From: an uncultured Clostridia bacterium
GTDB taxonomy: Bacteria > Bacillota > Clostridia > Christensenellales > CAG-1252
Assembly: GCA_945482995.1 (NCBI GenBank)
Contig: CALYRM010000005.1
Location: 1 to 51,733 of the forward strand
DNA length: 51,733 nt
Reading direction: 5' to 3'
Below are positions 44,368 through 51,733 of the stretch, piece by piece; positions within the stretch are counted from its first letter, which is position 1; each line of letters starts with the position of its first letter. A program made the translations under genes and the position numbers. Under the pieces are notes generated by a model. That model did no database searches and had not been told where the DNA came from. It saw only the letters and a program-made list of their open reading frames with translations.

Positions 44368-45432
44368 TTATAGCTCTTTTGCTTTTCTTTTATACATTTC
44401 ACTGTCTACGCAGTGCATTAAGCCCTCTTCATAGGTTATTTGCCCGGCTCTATATAGATTTGCTAACGCATCATCCATAAGTTGCATACCCATTCCACTT
44501 GTCGTCGAAATTGTATTATTCATCTGGTGCGTTTTTCCCTCACGAATCAACGAATTGATAGCGGGGTGTTGAAGCATTATTTCCAATGCGGCAACTCTTC
44601 CCGAACCATCAGCTTTAACTAATAACTGTTGAGAAATTACGCCTTGCAAGACGTTTGCAAGTTGAGTTCTAATTTGTTGCTGTTGATAAGCAGGAAATAC
44701 GTCTACAATACGGTCAACGGTAGCGGCTGCGCCGATAGTATGCAATGTTGACATAACCAAGTGACCTGTTTCGGCTGCGGTTAATGCCGTTTGAATGGTT
44801 TCCAAATCACGCATTTCGCCTACTTGAATAACGTCGGGGTCTTGTCTTAGCGCTGCACGCAAAGCGTTGGCAAAGGAGATTGTATCTTGTCCCAATTCTC
44901 TTTGGTTGACAATGCATTTTTTGTGGTTGTGATAATATTCGATAGGATCTTCAAGCGTAATAATATGTGCGCTTCTTTCGCTATTGATTTTATCTATCAT
45001 ACTTGCCAAAGTAGTAGATTTACCACTTCCTGTCGGACCTGTAACCAAAATCAAGCCTCTTTGCTTGTAGCATAGTTTTTCAACAGTATCGGGAAGTCCC
45101 AATTCTCTAAAAGACATAATCCTATTATTGATTGTACGCAATACCGTTGCATAACAACCTTTTTGTGAAAAAGCGTTAACACGGAAACGATTACCACCTA
45201 ATGATATTGAACAGTCAACTTCGCCGACTTTGTTCAATTTATTGAATTGATCAGGGGAAAGAATTTCTTTTACCAATCTCTCTGTGTCTTGAGCGTCTAA
45301 TATCTCTTGACCATATCTTTTGAATGTGCCGTTTATTCTAAGCATAGGCGGAAGTCCTACAGTAACGTGTAAGTCCGAAGCTTTGTTTTGAATGCTTGCA
45401 GTAAGCAGGTTTTTCATATTATAGCTGAACAT
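44368..45432 (-). CDS. pilT: PilT, type IV pilus retraction ATPase
   Basis: 354 residues. Walker A GPTGSGKST at 132-140, Asp box ITLEDPIEY, Walker B with VGEMRDLETIQTAL, and His box STLHT are present. The C-terminal AINSLIREGKTHQM matches the AIRNLIRE-type motif that separates PilT from PilB or GspE. It should power pilus retraction and twitching. No pilin, pilB, pilC or pilM-O genes are in the window. GGAG precedes the ATG. First gene of a three-gene operon. Confidence 0.94.
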   Translation of the reverse strand: MFSYNMKNLLTASIQNKASDLHVTVGLPPMLRINGTFKRYGQEILDAQDTERLVKEILSPDQFNKLNKVGEVDCSISLGGNRFRVNAFSQKGCYATVLRTINNRIMSFRELGLPDTVEKLCYKQRGLILVTGPTGSGKSTTLASMIDKINSERSAHIITLEDPIEYYHNHKKCIVNQRELGQDTISFANALRAALRQDPDVIQVGEMRDLETIQTALTAAETGHLVMSTLHTIGAAATVDRIVDVFPAYQQQQIRTQLANVLQGVISQQLLVKADGSGRVAALEIMLQHPAINSLIREGKTHQMNNTISTTSGMGMQLMDDALANLYRAGQITYEEGLMHCVDSEMYKRKAKEL

Positions 45433-45464
45433 CTGATTATCTCCGTTTATAAAATATATATATC

Positions 45465-45493
45465 ATTATATCATACTGTTATATTATTTTCAA
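45465..45493 (-). promoter_or_regulatory. Promoter of the pilT operon
   Basis: TTGAAA (45493-45488), a 17-nt spacer and TATAAT (45470-45465) on the minus strand, 32 bp before the ATG. Confidence 0.75.
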
Positions 45494-45554
45494 TACCACT
45501 TTTTTATTTTTATTTATATAATTTAGTCATCACCAAGCTTTGTTCAAAGAAACT

Positions 45555-45660
45555 AATGCCTGTCCGTCATTTCAGGGATAGTCGAGAGTGAATGTCATCG
45601 CTGCTGTTATTCCGAGAAACTTTGAGGGACGTCAAGCACCGACTCCTTGAAAAACACACG
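45555..45660. repeat. Dispersed repeat cluster 4 (degenerate)
   Basis: Partial units (GATAGTCGAGAGTGAATGTC and GAGGGACGTCAAGCACCGAC) relate to the other repeat clusters. No gene is seen in 45494-45867. Confidence 0.5.
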
Positions 45661-45814
45661 AACGCTCTTATTGCGATATAAAAAAATGCCATTTATAAAC
45701 TATGGTACATACAATAAAAATAGATGGAAAAGTAATACACTATAAATCTACCTGTGCATAATTGCATATTGCACATTCTCGTCTACTGACAATTAATAAG
45801 GAATAATATAAAAA

Positions 45815-45850
45815 GCGAGTAGTTATTTTATCAATAACTACTCGCAAAAA
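45815..45850 (-). terminator. Terminator of the NifU-like/GGGtGRT operon
   Basis: A 13-bp perfect stem GCGAGTAGTTATT / AATAACTACTCGC with a 5-nt loop, followed on the minus strand by TTTTTATATT. Confidence 0.85.
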
Positions 45851-45867
45851 AGTTTATTTATGAACTA

Positions 45868-46872
45868 CTATTTGTTCATTCCTTCTTCAATAGCAACTGC
45901 CAAAGCAACGGTAGCGCCAACCATCGGGTTGTTACCCATACCAATTAAGCCCATCATTTCAACGTGAGCAGGAACTGAAGATGAACCGGCAAATTGAGCG
46001 TCGGAGTGCATTCTGCCCATAGTATCTGTCATACCATATGAAGCAGGACCTGCAGCCATGTTATCTGGGTGCAAAGTACGGCCTGTACCACCACCGGAAG
46101 CAACTGAGAAATACTTTTTGCCATGATCGATAGCCCATTTCTTATATGTGCCTGCAACAGGGTGTTGGAATCTTGTCGGGTTAGTTGAGTTACCTGTAAT
46201 AGAAACATCAACGCCCTCGGATCTCATTATTGCAACGCCTTCGTTTACGTCATATGCACCATAGCAACGAACCTTTGCCTTTTCGCCGTCAGAGAATGGA
46301 ATCTCTTGAACAACTGTCAAAGTATCGGTGTATTGATCGTATTTTGTGTCTACGAATGTAAATCCGTTGATACGGCTGATGATGTATGCAGCGTCCTTGC
46401 CCAAGCCGTTCAAAATAACTCTTAGCGGTGATTTACGAACCTTGTTAGCTGTACGTGCAATACCGATTGCACCTTCTGCAGCTGCGAATGATTCATGACC
46501 TGCTAAAAATGCGAAACAACTTGTTTCTTCTCTCAATAACATTGCGCCCAAATTACCATGTCCCAAACCAACCTTTCTTTGATCTGCAACAGAACCGGGA
46601 ACGCAGAATGCTTGCAAGCCGATACCGATAGCTTCAGCAGCGTCAGCAGCCTTTACACAACCCTTTTTGATAGCGATAGCGCAACCGATTGTGTATGCCC
46701 AAACAGCATTTTCAAAAGCGATGGGTTGAACTCCTTTAACGGTTGCTTCAACGTCAACGTTTTTTGATAAACAAAGATTTCTTGCTTCTTCTAAATCCTT
46801 GATTCCGTACTCTTTGAGAGCTTCGTTAATCTTATCTATTCTTCTTTCATAACCTTCAAAAGTAATAGCCAT
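45868..46872 (-). CDS. GGGtGRT protein (conserved, function unknown)
   Basis: 334 residues. The diagnostic SGGGTGRTLHPD lies at ~259-270, with a second conserved segment GLGHGNLGAMLLREETSCFAF and a C-terminal GMGNNPMVGATVALAVA. There is no membrane span. The family is always described together with a NifU-like protein, encoded here 11 bp upstream. I chose the ATG at 46872, 7 nt after GGGGG; the ATG at 46878 would sit on the ribosome site. Several conserved Cys and His residues could bind a metal or cluster. Function is genuinely unknown. Codon use looks biased, suggesting strong expression. Confidence 0.93.
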   Translation of the reverse strand: MAITFEGYERRIDKINEALKEYGIKDLEEARNLCLSKNVDVEATVKGVQPIAFENAVWAYTIGCAIAIKKGCVKAADAAEAIGIGLQAFCVPGSVADQRKVGLGHGNLGAMLLREETSCFAFLAGHESFAAAEGAIGIARTANKVRKSPLRVILNGLGKDAAYIISRINGFTFVDTKYDQYTDTLTVVQEIPFSDGEKAKVRCYGAYDVNEGVAIMRSEGVDVSITGNSTNPTRFQHPVAGTYKKWAIDHGKKYFSVASGGGTGRTLHPDNMAAGPASYGMTDTMGRMHSDAQFAGSSSVPAHVEMMGLIGMGNNPMVGATVALAVAIEEGMNK

Positions 46873-46883
46873 ATTCATTCCCC

Positions 46884-47579
46884 CTACTCTTTACGTGGAT
46901 TGATGTACTTAACGGCTTCATTGTATCTGCCGTACGTACTTGTACATTTAGCGAGAGCTGTAGCAGGATCTACGCCCTTTTGAGTAATCATTTCCATCAT
47001 TACGCCTAATTTAACGAATTCATAACCAATTACTTCGTCATTAGCGTCAAGTGCCATCTTTGTGATATAGCCTTCTGCCATTTCCAAATAGCGAACACCC
47101 TTTGCTTGAGTTGAATACATTGTACCAACTTGGCTACGAATACCCTTACCGAGATCTTCCTTACCTGCGCCGATTGGCAAACCATCCTCAGAGAAAGCAG
47201 ATTGTGTACGACCGTAAGCAATTTGTAGGAATAATTCTCTCATTGCTGTGTTGATAGCGTCGCAAACCAAGTCTGTATTTAGTGCTTCTAATAGCGTCTT
47301 GCCGGGTAAAATTTCTGCTGCCATAGCTGCAGAGTGAGTCATACCGGAACAACCGAGAGTTTCAACAAGCGCTTCACGAATAATACCGTTTTTTACGTTT
47401 AATGTCAACTTACAAGCACCTTGTTGAGGAGCACACCAACCCACACCGTGCGTTAATCCACTGATGTCGGCAATTTCTTTGCTTTGAATCCATTTTCCTT
47501 CCTCAGGAATTGGAGATGCGCCGCGACTGGTTCCTTGCTTAACGCAAGCCATTTCTTGAACGTCTTTTGAATATTGCAT
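46884..47579 (-). CDS. NifU/IscU-like Fe-S scaffold protein, partner of GGGtGRT
   Basis: 231 residues. An IscU-like core carries Cys49, Cys77 (LGCSGMTHSA) and Cys106 (VCDAIN), positions resembling the three cluster ligands of NifU/IscU, plus Cys12 and Cys56. It is longer than IscU (~130 residues), with an extra C-terminal half ending YGRYNEAVKYINPRKE. It probably assembles or carries an Fe-S cluster for the GGGtGRT protein; that is inference. GGAGGG precedes the ATG; a good promoter lies at 47612-47640. Confidence 0.9.
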   Translation of the reverse strand: MQYSKDVQEMACVKQGTSRGASPIPEEGKWIQSKEIADISGLTHGVGWCAPQQGACKLTLNVKNGIIREALVETLGCSGMTHSAAMAAEILPGKTLLEALNTDLVCDAINTAMRELFLQIAYGRTQSAFSEDGLPIGAGKEDLGKGIRSQVGTMYSTQAKGVRYLEMAEGYITKMALDANDEVIGYEFVKLGVMMEMITQKGVDPATALAKCTSTYGRYNEAVKYINPRKE

Positions 47580-47611
47580 GAATAAATCCCTCCATAAAAG
47601 ATTTCTTTGCT

Positions 47612-47640
47612 ATTATAGCATAGTTTATAGATATGTACAA
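47612..47640 (-). promoter_or_regulatory. Promoter of the NifU-like/GGGtGRT operon
   Basis: TTGTAC (47640-47635), a 17-nt spacer and TATAAT (47617-47612) on the minus strand. Confidence 0.75.
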
Positions 47641-47730
47641 TTATTTTTTTTAAAAATATAGATTATTTTTATATCAAATTGTAAATAATCCATATTAGAA
47701 AAATGGATTTTTAGCGATTAATACATAATG

Positions 47731-47759
47731 TTACTTTTAAACATATACTGTATTATAAG
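47731..47759 (+). promoter_or_regulatory. Candidate promoter of mazF
   Basis: TTACTT (47731-47736), a 17-nt spacer and TATAAG (47754-47759), 17 nt before the ATG. Confidence 0.5.
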
Positions 47760-47776
47760 CAATAAGGGGAAATATT

Positions 47777-48124
47777 ATGGTAAAAAGAGGAGAATTATAC
47801 TACGCCGATCTTAGTCCCGTGGTGGGGAGCGAACAAGGCGGAGTGCGCCCTGTGCTAATTGTACAAAACGACATAGGAAATAAATACTCGCCTACGATTA
47901 TTGCCGCAGCAATAACAAGTAAGCAAACAAAGGCAAAGCTACCAACTCATATTGAACTAACGGCAGGTAAATACGGATTACCTGTTGATTCGGTAGTTTT
48001 GTTAGAGCAAATACGAACGCTCGACAAAAAGCGACTTAAAGAAAAAATTGGTGAATTATCATTAGATGAAATGAACAAAGTCAATGACGGTTTACTAATA
48101 AGCTTAGGCTTTTATACTACTTAA
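47777..48124 (+). CDS. ndoA: MazF/NdoA-type endoribonuclease toxin, no adjacent antitoxin
   Basis: 115 residues. [29 protein letters not shown] (Arg24) and AAITSK (Thr47) are the MazF fold and catalytic signatures. The closest model is Bacillus EndoA, which cleaves UACAU-type sites in mRNA. AAGGGG lies 7 nt before the ATG. In Bacillus and most Clostridia an EndoAI/MazE antitoxin gene sits directly upstream; here the 197 bp upstream hold only two promoters, so the antitoxin is absent or elsewhere. Confidence 0.92.
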   Translation: MVKRGELYYADLSPVVGSEQGGVRPVLIVQNDIGNKYSPTIIAAAITSKQTKAKLPTHIELTAGKYGLPVDSVVLLEQIRTLDKKRLKEKIGELSLDEMNKVNDGLLISLGFYTT

Positions 48125-48130
48125 AAATTA

Positions 48131-48162
48131 AGCGGGATAAGTTTAATACTTATACCGCTTTT
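48131..48162 (+). terminator. mazF terminator
   Basis: AGCGGGATAAGT / ACTTATACCGCT with one internal mismatch and a 5-nt loop, followed by TTTC. Confidence 0.65.
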
Positions 48163-48179
48163 CAATGTTCAGTATTCAA

Positions 48180-48455
48180 TGAGTGTCATTCTGAAAGCGT
48201 AGTCGGGGAATCTCAAAAACGGGGTTCTAAATTCATTTTGAGAATAAAACCTATATATATCCAATTTTGTAATTTCTTAAATCAAGTCGTTACATATGAT
48301 AGAGATTTCTCCACTTCGTGCATTCGCACTTCGGTCGAAATGACATTATGATAACTCATTGCACAATATCAAAGAATTAGATTCATCTACTTCGTTGCAC
48401 AACGCTTGAGAATGACATTATGTGTCATTCTGACGATTGCTATGCTCAAAATGAC
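48180..48455. repeat. Dispersed repeat cluster 5
   Basis: Units include TGTCATTCTGAAAGCGTAGT, CACTTCGGTCGAAATGACAT and TTGAGAATGACATTATGTGT, in both orientations. No gene lies in 48163-48462. Confidence 0.65.
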
Positions 48456-48462
48456 AATTTGA

Positions 48463-51400
48463 TTATTTTTTAAGTTGTTTCAATCTTTGCTTTGCCGAAG
48501 CGTTGCCAAGTTTTGCAGATTTTCTATATAGTTTTAAAGCCTCTTGCTCATTTGCCTCAATCCCGTAGCCCTGTTCATAGCAAATTGCCAAATTATACAT
48601 CGCGCTAGCGTCCCCTCTATCGCTTGCCTTTTTAAACCAAGCATAAGCGTTTGCATAATCTTGTTTAACACCTGTTCCGCTTACATAATACCAAGCAACG
48701 TCATTTATTGCGTCCAAAATGTCATGTTCAGCAGCTTTTAAAGCCCACTTAAAAGCGTTTTTTGGATTCTTTTCCACGCCAAAACCGTGCTTATAACAAA
48801 TGCTAATTTTGTATTCAGCATTAACGTTCCCTAAATCTGCCGCTTTCTTATAATACTTGTACGCCAAGAGCGGATCTTTTACACAACCAAAACCTTTGAA
48901 ATAACATTGTGCTAAATAAAATATTGCATTTGTGTTGCCCGACTTTACTGCCAATGAATAGTACTTAAACGCTTCCTCGGGATTAACAGGAGAACCTAAG
49001 CCATATTCCATACAAATAGCATAATAGAAATATGCTAAATTATCCTTTCTTTGACAAGCGTTTCTAAAATGAATACAAGCTTTGTCATAATCTTTTGCAT
49101 TATAGCAACGTATTCCGTCCTCAAGCGCTGTATCAGATATTTTTGTCTTTGGAGTTTTTTCTTTATTTGCAAGATATTCTTCTATTCTCTCGATATCTTT
49201 TTCAGCAATCAATAGACCTGCTTCAAAAGCTTTTTTGTACCAAGACAAAGCATTCTTCGGATTTTTTACAAGACAGATACCGTTATCCCAGCAATATCCA
49301 TACACAAACATTGCTTCGGGAATTTCTAGTTTGGATTGCTCTTTTATAAGCTCCATTGCCTTTTTTCTATCGTCTTGACTGTCAGAGTTTAGTCGTTTTC
49401 TTGCCGTTGCCAAACGGATATTGTTTGATAAATCTAATTGATCAATCGACGTAACTTGTTTTTCTTCTTCCTTAACCTCTTCGTCCTTTTGCGGCTCGTT
49501 TGATTCGGTTTTTTCCAAAGTATCAGCTTCAATTTCTACACTTTCTACTTCGGCTTCGTCAACACTCGTATTTTCGGTTGAATCATCTCCAACCGTTCTT
49601 TCGCTCTCCTCTTGTGAGATTTCAACATTTTGCTCGTTGCTTTCCGCTACAAATTCGTTATCAAATTCTACACCATCATTTTGAGCACTTTCGCCATTTT
49701 CTTCTGTATTTTCAGCCACATCTATATCTAATTCGTCAACGTCCAATATAGAATTATCTTCTTCTCTTTGCTCGTCTATGTTCGTTGAATCGTCCGCAAC
49801 ATTTTTGGATTGAATGTCGTTTTCCTCATCCAAAGAGCCTATATTATAAACATCGGTATCATCATTTAAATCATCATTTGAGATTTGAGTATTTTCGGGA
49901 ATTTCTTCGGTTAAATTATCTGTTGATACGTCGAAACCGACAATATCAATATCCAATTCGGTGTCGTCAATAAGCGTTTTTTCTTTTTGTACGTCTTCGA
50001 TTGTAATTGTATCTGCGACTTCTTCATTAACAGGCTCATCAACTACGTCAAACTCGTCAATATCTACGATATCACTGGTTTCGTTTTGATTAATATCGTC
50101 ATTTTCAACCTTTTCAACAAATTCATCCTCTTCCACTGCTGCCGATTCGTCAACAACATTCTCGGGGATTGGTGCGGTTTCAACATTTGTAAGATCAATA
50201 TCATTTTGATTTTCCGAGTTACCTTCCAAGATTTCGTCGCTTTGTGTTTGGCTATCGTCAGCAGGCACATCTTCAGTAGAAGTATTCTTTTCTAAATCTT
50301 CTACTTCGTCAACACTTTCAACCATTTCATCTACGTTGCTTTCTTGCGTTTCATTTTCGGCAACATGTAAAACGTTGGTATCCTTTTCGTTACTTAAAAC
50401 AACGTTTATTGATTGATTATCCAATATCAAATCGTCTTCGTCAACTTTTGTTATAATATCATTAGCGGATACTACATTAGCTGACGGAATATCGTCAACT
50501 ACTTCAGTTAATTCGTTTGTATCGTCGGTGTCCACCACTTCAACCGATTTTTTATTCTCTATTACACTGTTTTCATCTGCAACAGTCTTTTCTTCTTCAA
50601 TTATCTCGATTTTTTCTAAACTATCCGATACATCCGCAATGCTTTCAGGTAAAGGTGCCGTTTCAACGTTTGTTAAATCAATGTCATTTTGAACTTCTAC
50701 GTTACTTTCCGAAGTGTTTTCATTAGTAACAATTTCTTCTATTTCTTCTACTTCGTCAATAATTTCGGATACCTCGTCCTCACTGTTTTCGCTTGATTCG
50801 GAATCTTCAACGACATCAATATCTTCTCCATGGGCGACATTGTCATCAATAACGTTTTCATTTTGTTCATTAGTTAATAAAGTATCTTCTTTTTCGGCAT
50901 CTGCAACAACGTTTAACGATTGATTATCCAAAACCATATCGTCTTCATCAACGTGTGTAATAATGTCATTTGCAGATACTACATTTTGAGCTGGAATTTC
51001 ATCAACAATTTCGTCGTCGAGAATTTCGTCTTCAAGCGAAACATTTTGATTTGACTTTAATTCTTCTTGTGGAACGTCTGCTATATCATCGACAATATCC
51101 AATTCGTCAAGAGAATTAATCGAATTAAACGAGGTTAAGTCTTCATTGCTATCAACTACGTCGTCAACTTCAATTTGGGGTTGGTCAACTGAATCCATGG
51201 TTTTAGGCGCATAAAGTTTATCGAAATAATCCTTAATATAATCGACCATCACAAGAGCGGAAGCGTAGAAAGTTTTATCATTTTTCATTGCTTCTCTTGA
51301 AAACTCTTGATATCTCAAATTTTCAATATTAGGCTTTGTTTGAGCGCCCAATTTATCGGTAACTCTAACGCCGTCAGCATTTAAAATGACCTTGATTGAA

Positions 51401-51660
51401 CACAAAAAAGAATTCCACTTTGCCAAAACCATATAATCTTTGTGGGTTTGATATAGTGATGAAGAAACGAAAAGAGACTTGTCAAAATTCCCTGCCAATC
51501 TATATGAAATCATTTCATTGATTTTATCAAATTTCTTGTCTTTAAGAACCTTAGATTTATAGTTCATTCCACAGCAAGGACAGGTGTAGTTGCCCTTTTT
51601 ATCCGGAGATATTTTACTATTACATACGTGACAATAAATATCATCAAAACTTTTTGCCAT
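48463..51660 (-). CDS. Zinc-ribbon / long acidic region / Sel1-repeat protein
   Basis: 1065 residues from the ATG at 51660 (GAGG upstream; the longer frame starts at a TTG). An N-terminal zinc ribbon (CHVCNSK...CPCCG) and a ~100-residue helical part are followed by a ~550-residue Asp/Glu/Val/Ser/Asn-rich, probably disordered region. This holds internal duplications: SANDIIT-VDEDD blocks recur with an offset of 169 codons and DIDLTNVETAP blocks with 161. The C-terminal ~280 residues are six Sel1 repeats plus one TPR-like unit, protein-binding scaffolds. No signal peptide or membrane span. I do not recognise a specific function; a cytoplasmic assembly scaffold is the best guess. Confidence 0.88.
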   Translation of the reverse strand: MAKSFDDIYCHVCNSKISPDKKGNYTCPCCGMNYKSKVLKDKKFDKINEMISYRLAGNFDKSLFVSSSLYQTHKDYMVLAKWNSFLCSIKVILNADGVRVTDKLGAQTKPNIENLRYQEFSREAMKNDKTFYASALVMVDYIKDYFDKLYAPKTMDSVDQPQIEVDDVVDSNEDLTSFNSINSLDELDIVDDIADVPQEELKSNQNVSLEDEILDDEIVDEIPAQNVVSANDIITHVDEDDMVLDNQSLNVVADAEKEDTLLTNEQNENVIDDNVAHGEDIDVVEDSESSENSEDEVSEIIDEVEEIEEIVTNENTSESNVEVQNDIDLTNVETAPLPESIADVSDSLEKIEIIEEEKTVADENSVIENKKSVEVVDTDDTNELTEVVDDIPSANVVSANDIITKVDEDDLILDNQSINVVLSNEKDTNVLHVAENETQESNVDEMVESVDEVEDLEKNTSTEDVPADDSQTQSDEILEGNSENQNDIDLTNVETAPIPENVVDESAAVEEDEFVEKVENDDINQNETSDIVDIDEFDVVDEPVNEEVADTITIEDVQKEKTLIDDTELDIDIVGFDVSTDNLTEEIPENTQISNDDLNDDTDVYNIGSLDEENDIQSKNVADDSTNIDEQREEDNSILDVDELDIDVAENTEENGESAQNDGVEFDNEFVAESNEQNVEISQEESERTVGDDSTENTSVDEAEVESVEIEADTLEKTESNEPQKDEEVKEEEKQVTSIDQLDLSNNIRLATARKRLNSDSQDDRKKAMELIKEQSKLEIPEAMFVYGYCWDNGICLVKNPKNALSWYKKAFEAGLLIAEKDIERIEEYLANKEKTPKTKISDTALEDGIRCYNAKDYDKACIHFRNACQRKDNLAYFYYAICMEYGLGSPVNPEEAFKYYSLAVKSGNTNAIFYLAQCYFKGFGCVKDPLLAYKYYKKAADLGNVNAEYKISICYKHGFGVEKNPKNAFKWALKAAEHDILDAINDVAWYYVSGTGVKQDYANAYAWFKKASDRGDASAMYNLAICYEQGYGIEANEQEALKLYRKSAKLGNASAKQRLKQLKK

Positions 51661-51700
51661 AATTACCTCATTTATTATTTCATTATTATAAACTTTTAAT

Positions 51701-51729
51701 ATTATAAAACACAAATTTATTTTTTGCAA
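51701..51729 (-). promoter_or_regulatory. Promoter of the Sel1-repeat gene
   Basis: TTGCAA (51729-51724), a 17-nt spacer and TATAAT (51706-51701) on the minus strand, 40 bp before the ATG. Confidence 0.65.
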
Positions 51730-51733
51730 TTTA

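Noticed and set aside
44368..45432. PilB/GspE or competence ATPase (ComGA) identity
   Set aside because: The AINSLIREGKTHQM C-terminal motif and length favour PilT; no tetracysteine or N1 domain of PilB is seen.
47580..47776. Antitoxin gene for mazF
   Set aside because: The gap holds two divergent promoters and no ORF of 40 or more codons with a ribosome site.

Overview
The window looks like a chromosomal segment of a low-GC, anaerobic, endospore-forming member of the Clostridia, possibly an uncultured gut lineage. The evidence is a peptidoglycan/division (dcw) cluster running from mraZ to ftsZ next to spoIIGA, sigE and sigG. There is also a SpoVD-type penicillin-binding protein, a MurE with the meso-diaminopimelate motif DNPR, many Fe-S/flavin oxidoreductases and the GGGtGRT/NifU-like pair. 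The taxonomic placement is inference; there is no rRNA or other decisive marker.

Region by region. (1) 288-4187: a translationally coupled operon hypB, a 957-residue Fe-S/flavin fusion, hypA. It is visibly GC-richer than the rest, and no hydrogenase structural gene is nearby. (2) 4394-4967: a tandemly duplicated multi-hairpin element plus terminator, next to tRNA-Leu(GAG). The outer copy carries only the last 27 bp of the tRNA. (3) 5164-9690: a MATE exporter, then a GlpA-like / GlpB-like / DUF1667 redox operon. (4) 10081-13448: an ArsR regulator, a large membrane protein with Rossmann (TrkA-N-like) and RyR-like parts, and a tiny Asn/Cys-rich membrane protein. (5) 13490-15600: a zinc-ribbon LRR protein flanked by dispersed repeats, including a ~75-bp inverted pair. 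(6) 15772-18010: sigG facing sigE-spoIIGA, tails overlapping by 4 bp. (7) 18150-31426: ftsZ, ftsA, ftsQ/divIB, murA, ftsW, murD, mraY, murE, spoVD, an unrecognised gene in the ftsL slot, rsmH and mraZ. murF and murG are absent. (8) 31829-33398: a metallophosphoesterase and a likely spore-associated protein. (9) 33437-41629: the proteostasis operon tig-clpP-clpX-lon-engB and, divergently, rqcH. (10) 41901-45432: pilT, an LRR lipoprotein and a GPH sugar symporter in one operon. (11) 45868-51660: the NifU-like/GGGtGRT pair, a solitary mazF, and a 1065-residue zinc-ribbon/acidic/Sel1 protein.

How they fit together: the centre couples wall-precursor synthesis and septation to sporulation sigma-factor control. 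MraZ boxes sit at one end of the cluster and a possibly Spo0A-responsive spoIIGA promoter at the other. Flanking cassettes supply proteostasis, redox metabolism and surface or signalling functions.

Most worth a second look: the ArsR/RyR-TrkA module; the hairpin array that duplicated with a piece of tRNA; three or four genes whose -10 box lies exactly 6 nt before the start codon with no Shine-Dalgarno (likely leaderless mRNAs); the inverted sigG; and the operons of unknown purpose (GGGtGRT pair, HypB-fusion-HypA, PilT-LRR-GPH). All calls come from reading the sequence; no database search was run.
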